Of a DNA stretch of 64,000 nucleotides, positions 46,005 to 54,198 are shown piece after piece (within the stretch, counting starts at the first letter, position 1; every line of letters starts with the position of its first letter). The notes under the pieces were generated by a model, which was not told where the DNA came from, did no database searches, and was given only the letters and a program-made list of their open reading frames with translations. Both the position numbers and the translations under genes were made by a program. Source of the stretch: Alphaproteobacteria bacterium US3C007 (GTDB lineage Bacteria; Pseudomonadota; Alphaproteobacteria; Rhodobacterales; Rhodobacteraceae); contig CP139918.1 in NCBI GenBank assembly GCA_034423775.1, positions 1,798,001 through 1,862,000 of the forward strand, in the 5' to 3' direction.

Positions 46005-46866
46005 ATGCGATTTTGGTCTTTAGACAGCTTGAGAATATTCTTCACCGTGGCTGGTGAAGCATTGCACATGTCAAAAGGAGCAGTCAGTTACCAGATATCC
46101 AAATTAGAGGGCGAGCTCAGCTTTCCGCTGTTCGAACGCCGCCATACCCACATCCGGCTGACCCCTCAGGGAGAGATACTGTGGGGGGCTGCAAAACGCC
46201 GCTTTGGGCAGCTTGAAACAGTGATTTCCGATTTGCGCGATGGGCCAGATGATACGCTTTGCGTGGGTGCGCATAGCATTTTCATCTCGCGCTGGCTTGG
46301 GCCACGGCTTTCGAATTTTACAAAAAGTCATCCAGATATTGCGCTTAAGGTCGAGCCGATCAATACCAAGCCCGATTTGCAAAATCCAATTTTGGACAAG
46401 ACTGTGTTCTGATGTGACGCCGAGACAAGCAAACGTCAGGGGACTTGTCTATATCCATCCCGAGATGTTCCGATTGCCGACCTTAAACTAACTAAGAGGG
46501 TTCAAGAAATTGGGCTGGAACAAATCGTCACCGAGTCTCCGCTTTTACCCGAGGCACCCGGCATGAACTTACCGGGGTTGACTTGCTCTAAACAATAAGC
46601 CTTTGCACTTTCCTTATGCCAACAGTTGCCTTTTAGCGGTTGCATCAGTCAAAGGTATCGCTCAGCTTGATGAGCAAGCTACGTCCGCGATTGATGCTAA
46701 TTTACGGGTGCATATTTTCGGGATATTGTCTGAAGGCTATGATTGTTGCTTCGTTCCTTCAAAAAGCAGAAGTCTGTCTTCAGAAGCAAATGTTTTGAGA
46801 CGTAGCTCTAAAGTCAGCCTTTTTTCTGATCCAAACAACTTTTTGGTTTGTGATGGTTACGCTTAG
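46005..46866 (+). pseudogene. LysR regulator, multiply disrupted
   Basis: A decayed paralogue of the LysR at 21395. About seven residues are missing inside the HTH (FFTVAGEALHMSKGAVSYQ lacks the stretch before AGEAL). The first frame ends at TGA 46410, where the paralogue has Trp (TVFWCDAET), and then continues as CDAETSKRQGTCLYPSRD to a stop near 46598. Later frames still show ANSCLLAVASVKGIAQLDE and YDCCFVPSKS, matching the paralogue's C-terminus. It is therefore nonfunctional. Confidence 0.88.
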
Positions 46867-46939
46867 CCTGAAACCATGATCTACGCAATCAGCCCAGTCT
46901 GTTCCATGGGAACTGATGGCAGACCCTGTAAGATTTGGC

Positions 46940-47821
46940 TTAGGATGTAAGCTGATCATCCAGCCATTCCAGAAAGGCGCGAGTAGCCGCTGTCTGCTCC
47001 TTTTCCCATGGCTGGTTCACGAAATACCGTTCCCGCATCTTGATCTGACCGTCATAGGGCCGAACAAGATGCCCAGCCGCTGACGCGGTCTCGAACAAGC
47101 TGGTGTGCGCCAGTGCCATGCCCACGCCATTGATTGCAGCATTAAGGGAAATCACCACGGTCGAGGAAATGTTGACGGGTCTGAGCACAGGGCCCGAATG
47201 TTTGGAGCCATGCCAGGTTTCCCAATTCGCGGTCGTGCTAGCGCTCTCGAATAAAGGGACACCATCAAGGCCCCCTGATGCCACCAATGCCGGTGAACAG
47301 ACCGGGAAGAAGTATTCATCCCGCAGAGGCCGATAGTTTTTTTGGGATCGCGTAACGAGATTGACGATTTCGATCGCAAAATTGGAAGGTCGTTCCTCTG
47401 TATCAGAGATATGGGGCAGGATGTTCAGCCGTATCCATGGGTGGCGTTGATATAGGCTATCCAATCGTGGAATCAACCAGAATAGGGTGAAGGCCATGTT
47501 AACACGCAGTGTCAGTGATTTGCCGCGATCTGGATCAAAAACCGACCGTGTTCCAACACGCAGTAGGTCAAAGGCCTCTTGCACGAAATAGACATAGTCG
47601 TGGCCGGCAGTCGTAAGGCATTTTCTGCGACCATCACGCATAAACAGGTTTTGTTGTAGATGTGCCTCTAGAAGTCGGATCTGATGCGACACGGCTGGCT
47701 GGGTGATGTTAAGCTCTTTTGCCGCGGCGGTGTATGACCCTAACCGGGCGCAGGCCTCGAAACTGCGCAACCAATTTAGCGGTGGCAATCCTTGGCTGTA
47801 TTGCGTCATGTCATGATCCAA
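46940..47821 (-). CDS. LysR-family regulator, GcvA type
   Basis: A 293-residue LysR of the GcvA-like group: PLNWLRSFEACARLGSYTAAAKELNITQ is split here as the usual GcvA opening plus HTH, with PAVSHQIRLLEAHL following. The effector domain starts near residue 95. It diverges from the six-gene oxygenase operon at 47983 across an AT-rich 160-base region and is its likely regulator. An alternative ATG at 47809 would remove four residues. Confidence 0.92.
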   Translation of the reverse strand: MDHDMTQYSQGLPPLNWLRSFEACARLGSYTAAAKELNITQPAVSHQIRLLEAHLQQNLFMRDGRRKCLTTAGHDYVYFVQEAFDLLRVGTRSVFDPDRGKSLTLRVNMAFTLFWLIPRLDSLYQRHPWIRLNILPHISDTEERPSNFAIEIVNLVTRSQKNYRPLRDEYFFPVCSPALVASGGLDGVPLFESASTTANWETWHGSKHSGPVLRPVNISSTVVISLNAAINGVGMALAHTSLFETASAAGHLVRPYDGQIKMRERYFVNQPWEKEQTAATRAFLEWLDDQLTS

Positions 47822-47877
47822 TTACATTACTTTAAATTATAAATATACTTAGAATTTATCATTTTTCAATCACCAGA

Positions 47878-47945
47878 TTATACTCCATTGTGTCTGTGAC
47901 TTATTCGTAGGGAGGTGGCACTTATGCTGATAACAGCAAATACGC
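47878..47945. repeat. Duplicated gene-start region, copy upstream of the PhyH gene
   Basis: This stretch strongly resembles 49432-49499, which holds the ribosome site and first codons of the class II aldolase gene. Shared blocks include ATACTCCAT, GGAGGT and CACTTATGCTGAT. It supplies a second GGAGG-ATG unit ahead of the operon's first gene. A 22-codon frame starting at the duplicated ATG (47924-47992) overlaps the PhyH start by ten bases. Confidence 0.75.
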
Positions 47946-47992
47946 GCACCACTTCAATTTTTGAATTTAGTGAGGAGAGATTATGGCGCTAG
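47924..47992 (+). CDS. Short leader-type ORF, possibly a duplication relic
   Basis: This frame encodes MLITANTRTTSIFEFSEE plus LWR and a stop, preceded by a good GGAGG site. The first codons copy the start of the aldolase gene at 49478 (MLMTENT). Because its stop lies inside the PhyH gene start, translation could couple to PhyH. It may be a leader peptide or simply a relic; there is no family. Confidence 0.4.
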   Translation: MLITANTRTTSIFEFSEERLWR

Positions 47993-48780
47993 ATTTCGCT
48001 GCTTACTTAAAGCAATACGAAGAAAGTGGATATGTATCCCCTGTTCCTTTTTTGAGCGAAGAGACGGCAAACCTCCATCGCAATAGACTTGAAAAAACCG
48101 AAGAGCAAATCGGCTCTTTGCACTATCGTTCCAAAGCACACACCTTCATGACATCTGCTTTGGAATTGGCGACATTGCCCTCGGTTCTGGATATGGTGGA
48201 ACAGATGATAGGTCCCAACATCCTACTCTACAACGTTACCTATATTATCAAAGAGCCACACACTCTAAGCCACGTCAGCTGGCATCAGGACCTTACTTAT
48301 TGGGGTTTGAGCCACGATGATCAAGTTAGCATGTGGCTGGCACTTTCTCCGGCTACGGCACAAAGTGGGTGCATGAAGATGATACCGGGCAGTCATAAAA
48401 TGGGTAAGGTCGAGCATTCCGCGACCGAAGACGATACTAATGTTCTACTGCAGGGTCAGACAGTCAAATCTGTAGATGAAGACCAATCTGAACTTTGTCC
48501 TTTGCGCCCAGGTGAGGCTACCTTCCATCACGGCTGGACGCTCCATGCGTCAATGCCCAACAAGTCCGAAGACCGTCGCATTGGATTGAATGTCCAATAT
48601 TTGGCAACCCATGTCCGACAAACTAAGCATGACCATGACAGTGCAATATTGGTGCGCGGAGAAGATGCTTATCAGCACTTTAGAACCGACATACCTGCCT
48701 CATCAGACCTTGATCCTGATTCTATGGAACGTCAGGCAGAACTCGAGCGCATGTACGTAGAAACAGCTGGAAGGGCATAG
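47983..48780 (+). CDS. Phytanoyl-CoA dioxygenase (PhyH) family, Fe(II)/2-oxoglutarate oxygenase
   Basis: A 265-residue non-haem iron oxygenase. HVSWHQDLTYW supplies the His-x-Asp iron ligands, HHGWTLHAS the distal His, and DRRIGLNVQY the Arg that binds 2-oxoglutarate. The family hydroxylates small substrates; PhnY, which hydroxylates 2-aminoethylphosphonate, is a member and is paired with an HD-domain oxygenase. The same pairing occurs here, since the next gene is PhnZ-like. GAGGAGA precedes the ATG. Confidence 0.88.
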   Translation: MALDFAAYLKQYEESGYVSPVPFLSEETANLHRNRLEKTEEQIGSLHYRSKAHTFMTSALELATLPSVLDMVEQMIGPNILLYNVTYIIKEPHTLSHVSWHQDLTYWGLSHDDQVSMWLALSPATAQSGCMKMIPGSHKMGKVEHSATEDDTNVLLQGQTVKSVDEDQSELCPLRPGEATFHHGWTLHASMPNKSEDRRIGLNVQYLATHVRQTKHDHDSAILVRGEDAYQHFRTDIPASSDLDPDSMERQAELERMYVETAGRA

Positions 48781-48829
48781 AGTTTCTCGTCTGCGGCACT
48801 GTAAGCTTGTATACAAAAGGAACAGTCCA

Positions 48830-49453
48830 ATGAATAAGAAAGTTAACTTTACTTCAATGAAGGATGGCACGGCCACAGAATATGCGCTCTTAGCCAAGCT
48901 AGAAAAACCTTTTCTTGCTTTGACTGCAGATCGGGTCCTGACCGAATTGCGCAAGGCTGGTGAAACCACACTTGAGGGATATAGAATCACCCGCCTGGAC
49001 CACGGGTTGCAATCTGGCACGCGCGCGCTCCGCGATGGTGCTGATATAGACTGGGTGGTTGGCGCACTTTTGCATGATATCGGTGACGGGCTAGCGCCAC
49101 AGAATCATGATCGCATGTCAGCAGAAGTTATCCGACCATTTGTGCGATGGGACGTTGCCTGGACCGTTGAACATCATGGCATTTTTCAGATGCTGTATTA
49201 CGCCCACCATTATGGCTGGGACAAAGACGCGCGCGATCAATTCCGAGATCATCCACTTTTTGATTCTTGTGCTGAATTTTGTGAACGGTGGGATCAATCC
49301 AGTTTTGATCCAGACTATCCTATGGAACCACTCGAGACCTTTGTGCCCATGGTTCGAGAGGTTTTTAGCCGCAAAGCCCACGATGAGAGCGTCATCCGTG
49401 AGGGGTATGTTTCGCCTCTTACCCCAGATGATCATACTCCATCGTGTCCATAA
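48830..49453 (+). CDS. HD-domain protein, PhnZ-like mixed-valent di-iron oxygenase candidate
   Basis: A 207-residue HD-domain protein. RLDHGLQSGTRALRDGADI aligns with the substrate and metal helix of PhnZ-like oxygenases (LEHSLQ in PhnZ), with Asp replacing Glu. LLHDIGDGLAPQNHD gives the HD pair and the next His, and VEHHGIFQ another ligand. PhnZ and TmpB oxidatively cleave hydroxylated phosphonates, MIOX cleaves inositol. Paired with a PhyH oxygenase, the chemistry of hydroxylation then C-P or C-C cleavage is likely. An ordinary phosphohydrolase is the alternative. Confidence 0.75.
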   Translation: MNKKVNFTSMKDGTATEYALLAKLEKPFLALTADRVLTELRKAGETTLEGYRITRLDHGLQSGTRALRDGADIDWVVGALLHDIGDGLAPQNHDRMSAEVIRPFVRWDVAWTVEHHGIFQMLYYAHHYGWDKDARDQFRDHPLFDSCAEFCERWDQSSFDPDYPMEPLETFVPMVREVFSRKAHDESVIREGYVSPLTPDDHTPSCP

Positions 49454-49477
49454 CATTTTCGCGAGGAGGTTGCACTT

Positions 49478-50248
49478 ATGCTGATGACAGAAAATACACT
49501 CGCTATTGATGGAGCGAATATAGGACACTGGCAGGAACGCGTAGATTTAGCAGCCGCACTGCGTTGGACTGCGCGGCTGAACATGCACGAAGCGGTCGTA
49601 AACCATTTTAGCTTGGCGACCAATGATGAGGGAACACAGTTCCTTATGAACCCGGTTGGCAAGCACTTCTCGCGGGTTTGCGCTACAGATTTGATGCTGT
49701 TCGATGCGCAGGACACTGAAACCATGAGCGCACCGAATGCTCCGGACCCAGCTGCATGGGGTTTGCATGGCGCGCTACATCGGCTTTGCCCACAAGCGAA
49801 ATGCGCAATGCACGCTCATCCAATCTGGTCAACAGTGTTAGCCAGTTTGAAAGATAGTCGACTTTTGCCAGTCGATCAAAATACCGCTACCTTCTTTGAT
49901 CGCTATGTCATTGATGATGGTTTCGGCGGCCTTGTCACCGGAGATGAGGGAGAACGATGCGCATCGCTGATGTCTGACACGAAAAAGAAAATTATGATCA
50001 TGGGAAACCACGGCATCCTTGTGGTTGGTGATACCGTAGCAGAGACCTTCAATCGTCTCTATTATTTTGAACGCGCCGCAGAAACATACATCCGAGCTCT
50101 TCAAACGGGTCAAAGACTAAGGGTCATGAGCGATGATTTAGCTGAGAAGACTGCAGTTGAGATGGAAGAATATCCGCATTTGGCGGTGTCGTATCTGGAA
50201 GAGATCAAGGCAATCCTCAACGATGAAAACTCAAATTACGCAAGCTGA
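49478..50248 (+). CDS. Class II aldolase/adducin family protein
   Basis: A 256-residue class II aldolase. CAMHAHPIWSTV supplies two zinc His, MGNHGILVVGDT the third, and HEAVVNHFSLAT is the conserved opening. The start has GAGGAGG eight bases upstream, and its 5' region is duplicated upstream of the operon. It may cleave or epimerise the product of the two oxygenases. It is longer than the OtnC-like protein at 5638 and not closely similar to it. Confidence 0.88.
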   Translation: MLMTENTLAIDGANIGHWQERVDLAAALRWTARLNMHEAVVNHFSLATNDEGTQFLMNPVGKHFSRVCATDLMLFDAQDTETMSAPNAPDPAAWGLHGALHRLCPQAKCAMHAHPIWSTVLASLKDSRLLPVDQNTATFFDRYVIDDGFGGLVTGDEGERCASLMSDTKKKIMIMGNHGILVVGDTVAETFNRLYYFERAAETYIRALQTGQRLRVMSDDLAEKTAVEMEEYPHLAVSYLEEIKAILNDENSNYAS

Positions 50249-50259
50249 GGAGATTTATA

Positions 50260-51288
50260 GTGACTCATGATTTTCCAACCAATGCAGCGTCATCTGGCGT
50301 AAAATTGGATAAAAAAAAGTTGAAATCGATTGCCTCCCGATCTGATAAACCGGGTGTAATATATATATTACAATGGCTTATCGCGCTGGCCTTGACCGGC
50401 AGTCTGGTTTGGATGTCCCTTGGAACATGGTGGGTTTGGTTGGCCATGTTTGTGCATGGAGTTTTGCTGACTGTTCCCGCTTATTCCTTGAGCCACGAGA
50501 CCGCGCACGGCACTGCATTCAGAACACGATGGTTGAACGAAGCAGTACTGTGGGTATCTTCGCTGATATATCTAGAAGAACCGCTACACCGACGCTACAC
50601 CCACACCTCACATCATACCTTCACATGGTGGCCTGAGAAGGACGCACAGTTCCCTTTCGATACACCAATAGGTCTGAAGGGATGGATTACAGAGATCACC
50701 GGCTTTGGTTTGCTGCGCTTTCATGTGCATGTGTTCTGGCTGCTGGCTACAAAGAAATATACTGACATGATGCGCAACTGCTCGCCAGAGCAAGAGTTCT
50801 CAAAGATGACTCGCAACGCACGCATCATGCTGGCCCTTTACGCCGTGATCGGAGCGGCACCCTTCTTTGGCATTTGGTGGCCGATCTGGTTGGTTGTTCT
50901 GCCCCGTATTTTTGGTGCACCGGTCATGCTTCTATTCGGTCTGATCCAGCATGCCGAACTACAAGAAAACTCCCCGTCGATTCTTGAAAGCACACGGTCC
51001 TTTCGCACCAACTGGCTGGCGAAGTTTCTTTACATGAACATGAACAACCACATGGAGCATCACCTTTACCCTCAGGTCCCGTTCCATGCTTTGCCTCGAC
51101 TGGCCGATGCCGTGAAAGAGCAGGTGCCGCAACCCGACCCCGGGTTTTTCCGTACCAACTGGGAGATTTTTGTGGTCACCCTCCGCCGCTCGCTTGGCCT
51201 GTCGACCAGGGCGCCCAGCATCAGGCAAGCCCCGCATATGATCACTCAAGGTGGCCCAGTGAAGCCAATTGCACAAAGGACAATGTAA
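50260..51288 (+). CDS. Membrane fatty acid desaturase/hydroxylase family, di-iron
   Basis: A 342-residue integral membrane protein with the three His boxes of the desaturase superfamily: HETAHGT, HRRYTHTSHH and HMEHHLYP. There are about four to five membrane helices. It starts at GTG 50260 behind GAGGAG. Electrons probably come from the Rieske ferredoxin encoded at the end of the operon. Family members desaturate lipids or hydroxylate small hydrophobic or quaternary substrates; this setting beside soluble oxygenases argues for substrate hydroxylation. Confidence 0.88.
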   Translation: MTHDFPTNAASSGVKLDKKKLKSIASRSDKPGVIYILQWLIALALTGSLVWMSLGTWWVWLAMFVHGVLLTVPAYSLSHETAHGTAFRTRWLNEAVLWVSSLIYLEEPLHRRYTHTSHHTFTWWPEKDAQFPFDTPIGLKGWITEITGFGLLRFHVHVFWLLATKKYTDMMRNCSPEQEFSKMTRNARIMLALYAVIGAAPFFGIWWPIWLVVLPRIFGAPVMLLFGLIQHAELQENSPSILESTRSFRTNWLAKFLYMNMNNHMEHHLYPQVPFHALPRLADAVKEQVPQPDPGFFRTNWEIFVVTLRRSLGLSTRAPSIRQAPHMITQGGPVKPIAQRTM

Positions 51289-51291
51289 TCG

Positions 51292-52140
51292 ATGAAACGT
51301 ATCTATGATTTCAGCCGTAAACCTGCGGTCCGCAATTACACCATTGCCGATCTACAAATGCTAAAAGGCTCGGGTTGCAAACTTTCTATCGCAAATCCGT
51401 CCAACAAAGACGAAGTCCAGGCTTGCGTCGAGGCAGGAATTGACCTGTTTTCTGTCGGCACCGATCAGATTGAAGATGTACGCAGCATCGCACCAACACA
51501 TTTCACTAGCGTTGCCAATACCTGGGCGCAATTGGGTTCAAATGATGAACTCCTCGCCGACGCCTTCGACGCAATGAGACGCGGCGCTGACCTATATTAC
51601 ACCCTGCGATCATTTGAAGCGATGGAGATGATGGCCCGCGAGGGCATACCGGTGCAGAGCCATATCGGGTTGATCCCGACCTTCAGCCACTATTGCGGAG
51701 GCCTGCGCGGGTGGGGCCGCAAAGCTGGTGAGGCATTGAAAATCTATGAGACGTTAAAGCGTATGGAGGATGTGGGCGTAATCGCTGTTGAGGCCGAATG
51801 CATTGCCAAAGAGGTTCTGGAAGCCGTAAACAATAGGACATCGATTGTAACCTTCTCTCTAGGATCAGGCATGGCGGGCGATGTAATCATGTCCTTCGTG
51901 GCCGATATCTGTGGTGAAGCCAGCGAAGAGGATAAACCGCCAAAGCACGCCTATGCCTTTGGCCATGTGGGACGTTTGCACAAACAGATCCATGACGAGC
52001 GTGTTGCCGCCCTTGGCAAATTCCATAGCGAAGTAACCGCAGGTAACTTCCCGTATCCGCAAACCAATATTTCGATGTATGACGGTGAGAATGAGAAGTT
52101 TCTTGAAGCCCTCGATAAATGGAGCCCGACACACCAATGA
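51292..52140 (+). CDS. PanB-like protein (ketopantoate hydroxymethyltransferase / PEP mutase superfamily)
   Basis: A 282-residue TIM-barrel protein resembling PanB: GIPVQSHIGLIPTFSHYCGG corresponds to GIPVxGHIGLTPQ, VIAVEAECIAKEVLEAV to the Glu strand, and LGSGMAGDVIM to IGAGxxxDGQ. The usual PanB metal and substrate parts are altered: VGDS becomes VGTD and the Lys-x-Glu-Gly-Gly segment is missing. It is therefore probably not a pantothenate enzyme but a lyase or hydroxymethyltransferase with another substrate. Confidence 0.72.
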   Translation: MKRIYDFSRKPAVRNYTIADLQMLKGSGCKLSIANPSNKDEVQACVEAGIDLFSVGTDQIEDVRSIAPTHFTSVANTWAQLGSNDELLADAFDAMRRGADLYYTLRSFEAMEMMAREGIPVQSHIGLIPTFSHYCGGLRGWGRKAGEALKIYETLKRMEDVGVIAVEAECIAKEVLEAVNNRTSIVTFSLGSGMAGDVIMSFVADICGEASEEDKPPKHAYAFGHVGRLHKQIHDERVAALGKFHSEVTAGNFPYPQTNISMYDGENEKFLEALDKWSPTHQ

Positions 52141-52448
52141 CCCAATGGATTGACGCTTGTGAAACCACAGATATCGACGAAGAAGATTTGATTGCTTGGG
52201 AGCACAATGGCCATAGCTATGCGATCTACAACACAAAAAAAGGGTTCTTTGCCAGTGATGTAATGTGCACGCATGAAGAGGAAAGCCTGGAACAGGGCCT
52301 TGTAGTTGACTGCGTGATCGAATGCCCGCTGCATGGTGGTCGGTTCGATATCTGCACGGGCAAGGCTTTGTCGGCACCAGTTTTTGTAGATTTGAAAACC
52401 TATCCAGTAAAGGTCGAGGGCAATCGGGTTTTTGTTCAAGTGGCATGA
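52137..52448 (+). CDS. Rieske [2Fe-2S] ferredoxin
   Basis: A 103-residue Rieske-type ferredoxin. Cluster ligands are Cys and His in CTH and, 16 residues later, CPLH. It starts by overlapping the PanB-like stop (ATGA). There is no oxygenase catalytic domain, so it acts as electron carrier, most likely for the membrane di-iron enzyme two genes upstream. No reductase gene is present, so a reductase encoded elsewhere must be used. Confidence 0.92.
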   Translation: MTQWIDACETTDIDEEDLIAWEHNGHSYAIYNTKKGFFASDVMCTHEEESLEQGLVVDCVIECPLHGGRFDICTGKALSAPVFVDLKTYPVKVEGNRVFVQVA

Positions 52449-52529
52449 GCTGCTCCGGCTTGGATGGCCAGAATAGGTTAATTGTTTAGATACTAGCCAA
52501 AGCGAATGACCCCTAAATGGGAGAAATCG

Positions 52530-52640
52530 ATGAAAACACTGACGGTGATTTATTTTAAGCCTAATCCTGAACATTTAGATGAATATGTGGAGCGGCACTG
52601 TCATGTGTGCACGGCTCCTTATTTGCAAGGATTAATTTGA
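52530..52640 (+). pseudogene. N-terminal fragment of an EthD/monooxygenase-like small protein
   Basis: A 36-residue frame, MKTLTVIYFKPNPEHLDEY onward, with GGGAGAA as ribosome site. The pattern matches the first strand and helix of EthD or Dabb-type dimeric alpha-beta barrel proteins, which are normally 90-110 residues. It stops early, near the IS110 remnant, so it is most likely a truncated last gene of the oxygenase operon. Confidence 0.5.
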
Positions 52641-52870
52641 GTGACTTTGATGGTTGCAGGTCGCGGTTATGTGTTCGACCTTTTGATGCGGTTGATGTTA
52701 CCGCTGGCCTTGATGAAGTCCGCACGTTAGGTCCCAATCAGACTAGCGAGCTTGTGAGCCCAGACAGTGCCTCGGGGTGTCCTAACTTCAGTTCCTTTTG
52801 ATCATCATCACCTACTTCTGCCCTTGCATTCGGTTGCGGCGATATTAGGCGCCGGTTGTATCTGCTGCGC

Positions 52871-53602
52871 TCAAAACGCAGGTGTGGCCTTGTAGCTTTC
52901 TCCTTTCGAGAGCAATGCCCAAGCGGCGCGCGCAGTCTTATTGGCAATGGCCACGCTCACAACTCGGGTTGGTTTGCGCTCTAATAGCGAGCGCTCCCAA
53001 GTGCCCGTTCGGCTGTCAATGGTTGGTGCCCGTCGCGTGACGGAGTTAGCGCCAATAACAAGTAACCGACGCAAATAACCGTTACCCATCTTCGATATAT
53101 GTCCAAGTCGATCCTTACCTCCCGAAGAGTTCTGTCGAGGCACAAGGCCAAGATAAGCTGCAAACTGTCGGCCAGATTTGAAGACAGTCGGATCAGGCAC
53201 GCTCGCGGCCAGCGCAGTCGCCGTGATAAGGCCAATACCCGGGATGGTCTCAAGCCGCTGGCTCGCAGCGTTTTGTCGATGCCACGCCAAAAGCTGGCGC
53301 TCAATTCTACGGACTTCTTGTTCCAAACTGTCAAGTTGAGATGCCAAGGACAAAAGGGCACATACACCTATCTGCGGCACTGCGTGCGTGTCATCATTAC
53401 GAAGGCTAATGACCAGTTCAGAAACTTTTCGAGCCCCCTGAGCTGCAATGATCCCAAACTCTGCGCAATGTGCACGGACCGCATTTAGGATCATGGTACG
53501 CTGCCGCATCGACAGATCGCGAGACCGGTGCAGCCGCCATTGGTTCAAGACACAGTGGTTTCTCCAGAGCAAACGAAGCAGTAAAAACACACTTTTTTGC
53601 AC
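52871..53602 (-). pseudogene. IS110-family transposase, N-terminally truncated
   Basis: A 243-residue frame with the C-terminal transposase_20 domain of IS110/IS1111 elements: LETIPGIGLITATALAASV, FKSGRQFAAYLGLVPR and the catalytic-side Ser region near RRLLVIGANSV. The N-terminal DEDD RuvC-like catalytic domain (about 150 residues) is missing and the first 25 residues are unrelated. It is therefore inactive. It lies directly beside the tRNA-Phe scar, marking a boundary of rearrangement. Confidence 0.85.
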
Positions 53603-53661
53603 ACCTAATTAATTATTATATAACATGTTGTAATTGAATATTAATCTAATGCCATCGCTAC

Positions 53662-53705
53662 TGAAAATCCTCGTGTCGGTGGTTCAAATCCGCCCCCGGG
53701 CACCA
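53662..53705 (+). other. 3' half of tRNA-Phe, probable integration-site (att) scar
   Basis: 44 bases match the 3' part of a tRNA-Phe: the GAA anticodon loop (TGAAAATCC), a 5-bp T-stem around TTCAAAT, the acceptor strand CCCGGGC, discriminator A and CCA. The 5' half is absent, so it is not a functional tRNA. Such 3' segments are left when tyrosine recombinases integrate at tRNA genes. The complete integrase at 56004 is the likely partner. Confidence 0.8.
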
Positions 53706-54057
53706 CTTTTCAAATAAATATCAATGGCTTATTTTCTCGACACTAACGCTATGCGTGTGTTTTTCAAAAACACACCAAACACACACTTTTTTGCGTGTTT
53801 ATGGGGCTGGATTTCGGGCTTAAACACTGTGTCTGCAACCTAGTGAAAGAACACAGTCTTAGGTTTTCGGCTCTTGGCCTAACCAAATAAACTTACAGGA
53901 AGTTTCTTAGCAAATTCTTCGAATACCGGCCGCTCGTATTATCTTAGCTTCATATTTCGTCTCGTATTGCGAAGAGCCAGGGGGGGGGTATTCGGGCATA
54001 GCTAAACCGTGCATGTGAAGTCTCGTGGAAAGGTCATGGAGCGATAATGTCAATGTA
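53706..54057. other. Repeat-rich stretch without genes
   Basis: About 350 bases behind the tRNA scar. They contain the left 93-bp direct repeat with its 32-bp palindrome and no supportable reading frame. Another fragment of the same repeat (ACACACTTTTTTGC) lies at about 53586-53600, inside the end of the transposase frame. Confidence 0.6.
53765..53857. repeat. 93-bp direct repeat, left copy, with 32-bp palindrome copy 2
   Basis: Aligned without gaps to 55823-55915 at about 80 percent identity by eye. The last 32 bases (53826-53857) form the palindromic element whose ends ACTGTGT and ACACAGT are perfect inverted repeats. The pair brackets the copper-chaperone segment. Confidence 0.8.
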
Positions 54058-54197
54058 GTAATTGGCACAGGACATTTACACGCTGTGGGAATTAGTTTCG
54101 GGTTTCTTGTCCAATCAGAATTAGGGGAAAAATGGTTAGGATTGTTGGCAGTGTGATTGCTTTTGTAGGTGCTGCATTCTTGTTCGGCCTCGCTTAG
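54058..54197 (+). pseudogene. C-terminal remnant of a membrane protein, possibly HupE/UreJ-like
   Basis: The frame GTGHLHAVGISFGFLVQSE shifts after a run of A and G near 54124-54132 and continues as RIVGSVIAFVGAAFLFGLA to a stop. The pattern of a His-rich helix, a second hydrophobic helix and a Leu-rich end resembles the C-terminus of HupE/UreJ proteins. It is frameshifted and lacks its N-terminal part. The family call is tentative. Confidence 0.45.
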
Positions 54198-54198
54198 T

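Noticed and set aside
46410..46412. In-frame TGA in the LysR copy at 46005 as a possible selenocysteine codon
   Set aside because: The intact paralogue has Trp here, and an internal deletion plus later stops show a pseudogene.
53662..53705. Functional tRNA-Phe gene
   Set aside because: Only the 3' half is present; no D-arm or 5' acceptor strand precedes it.
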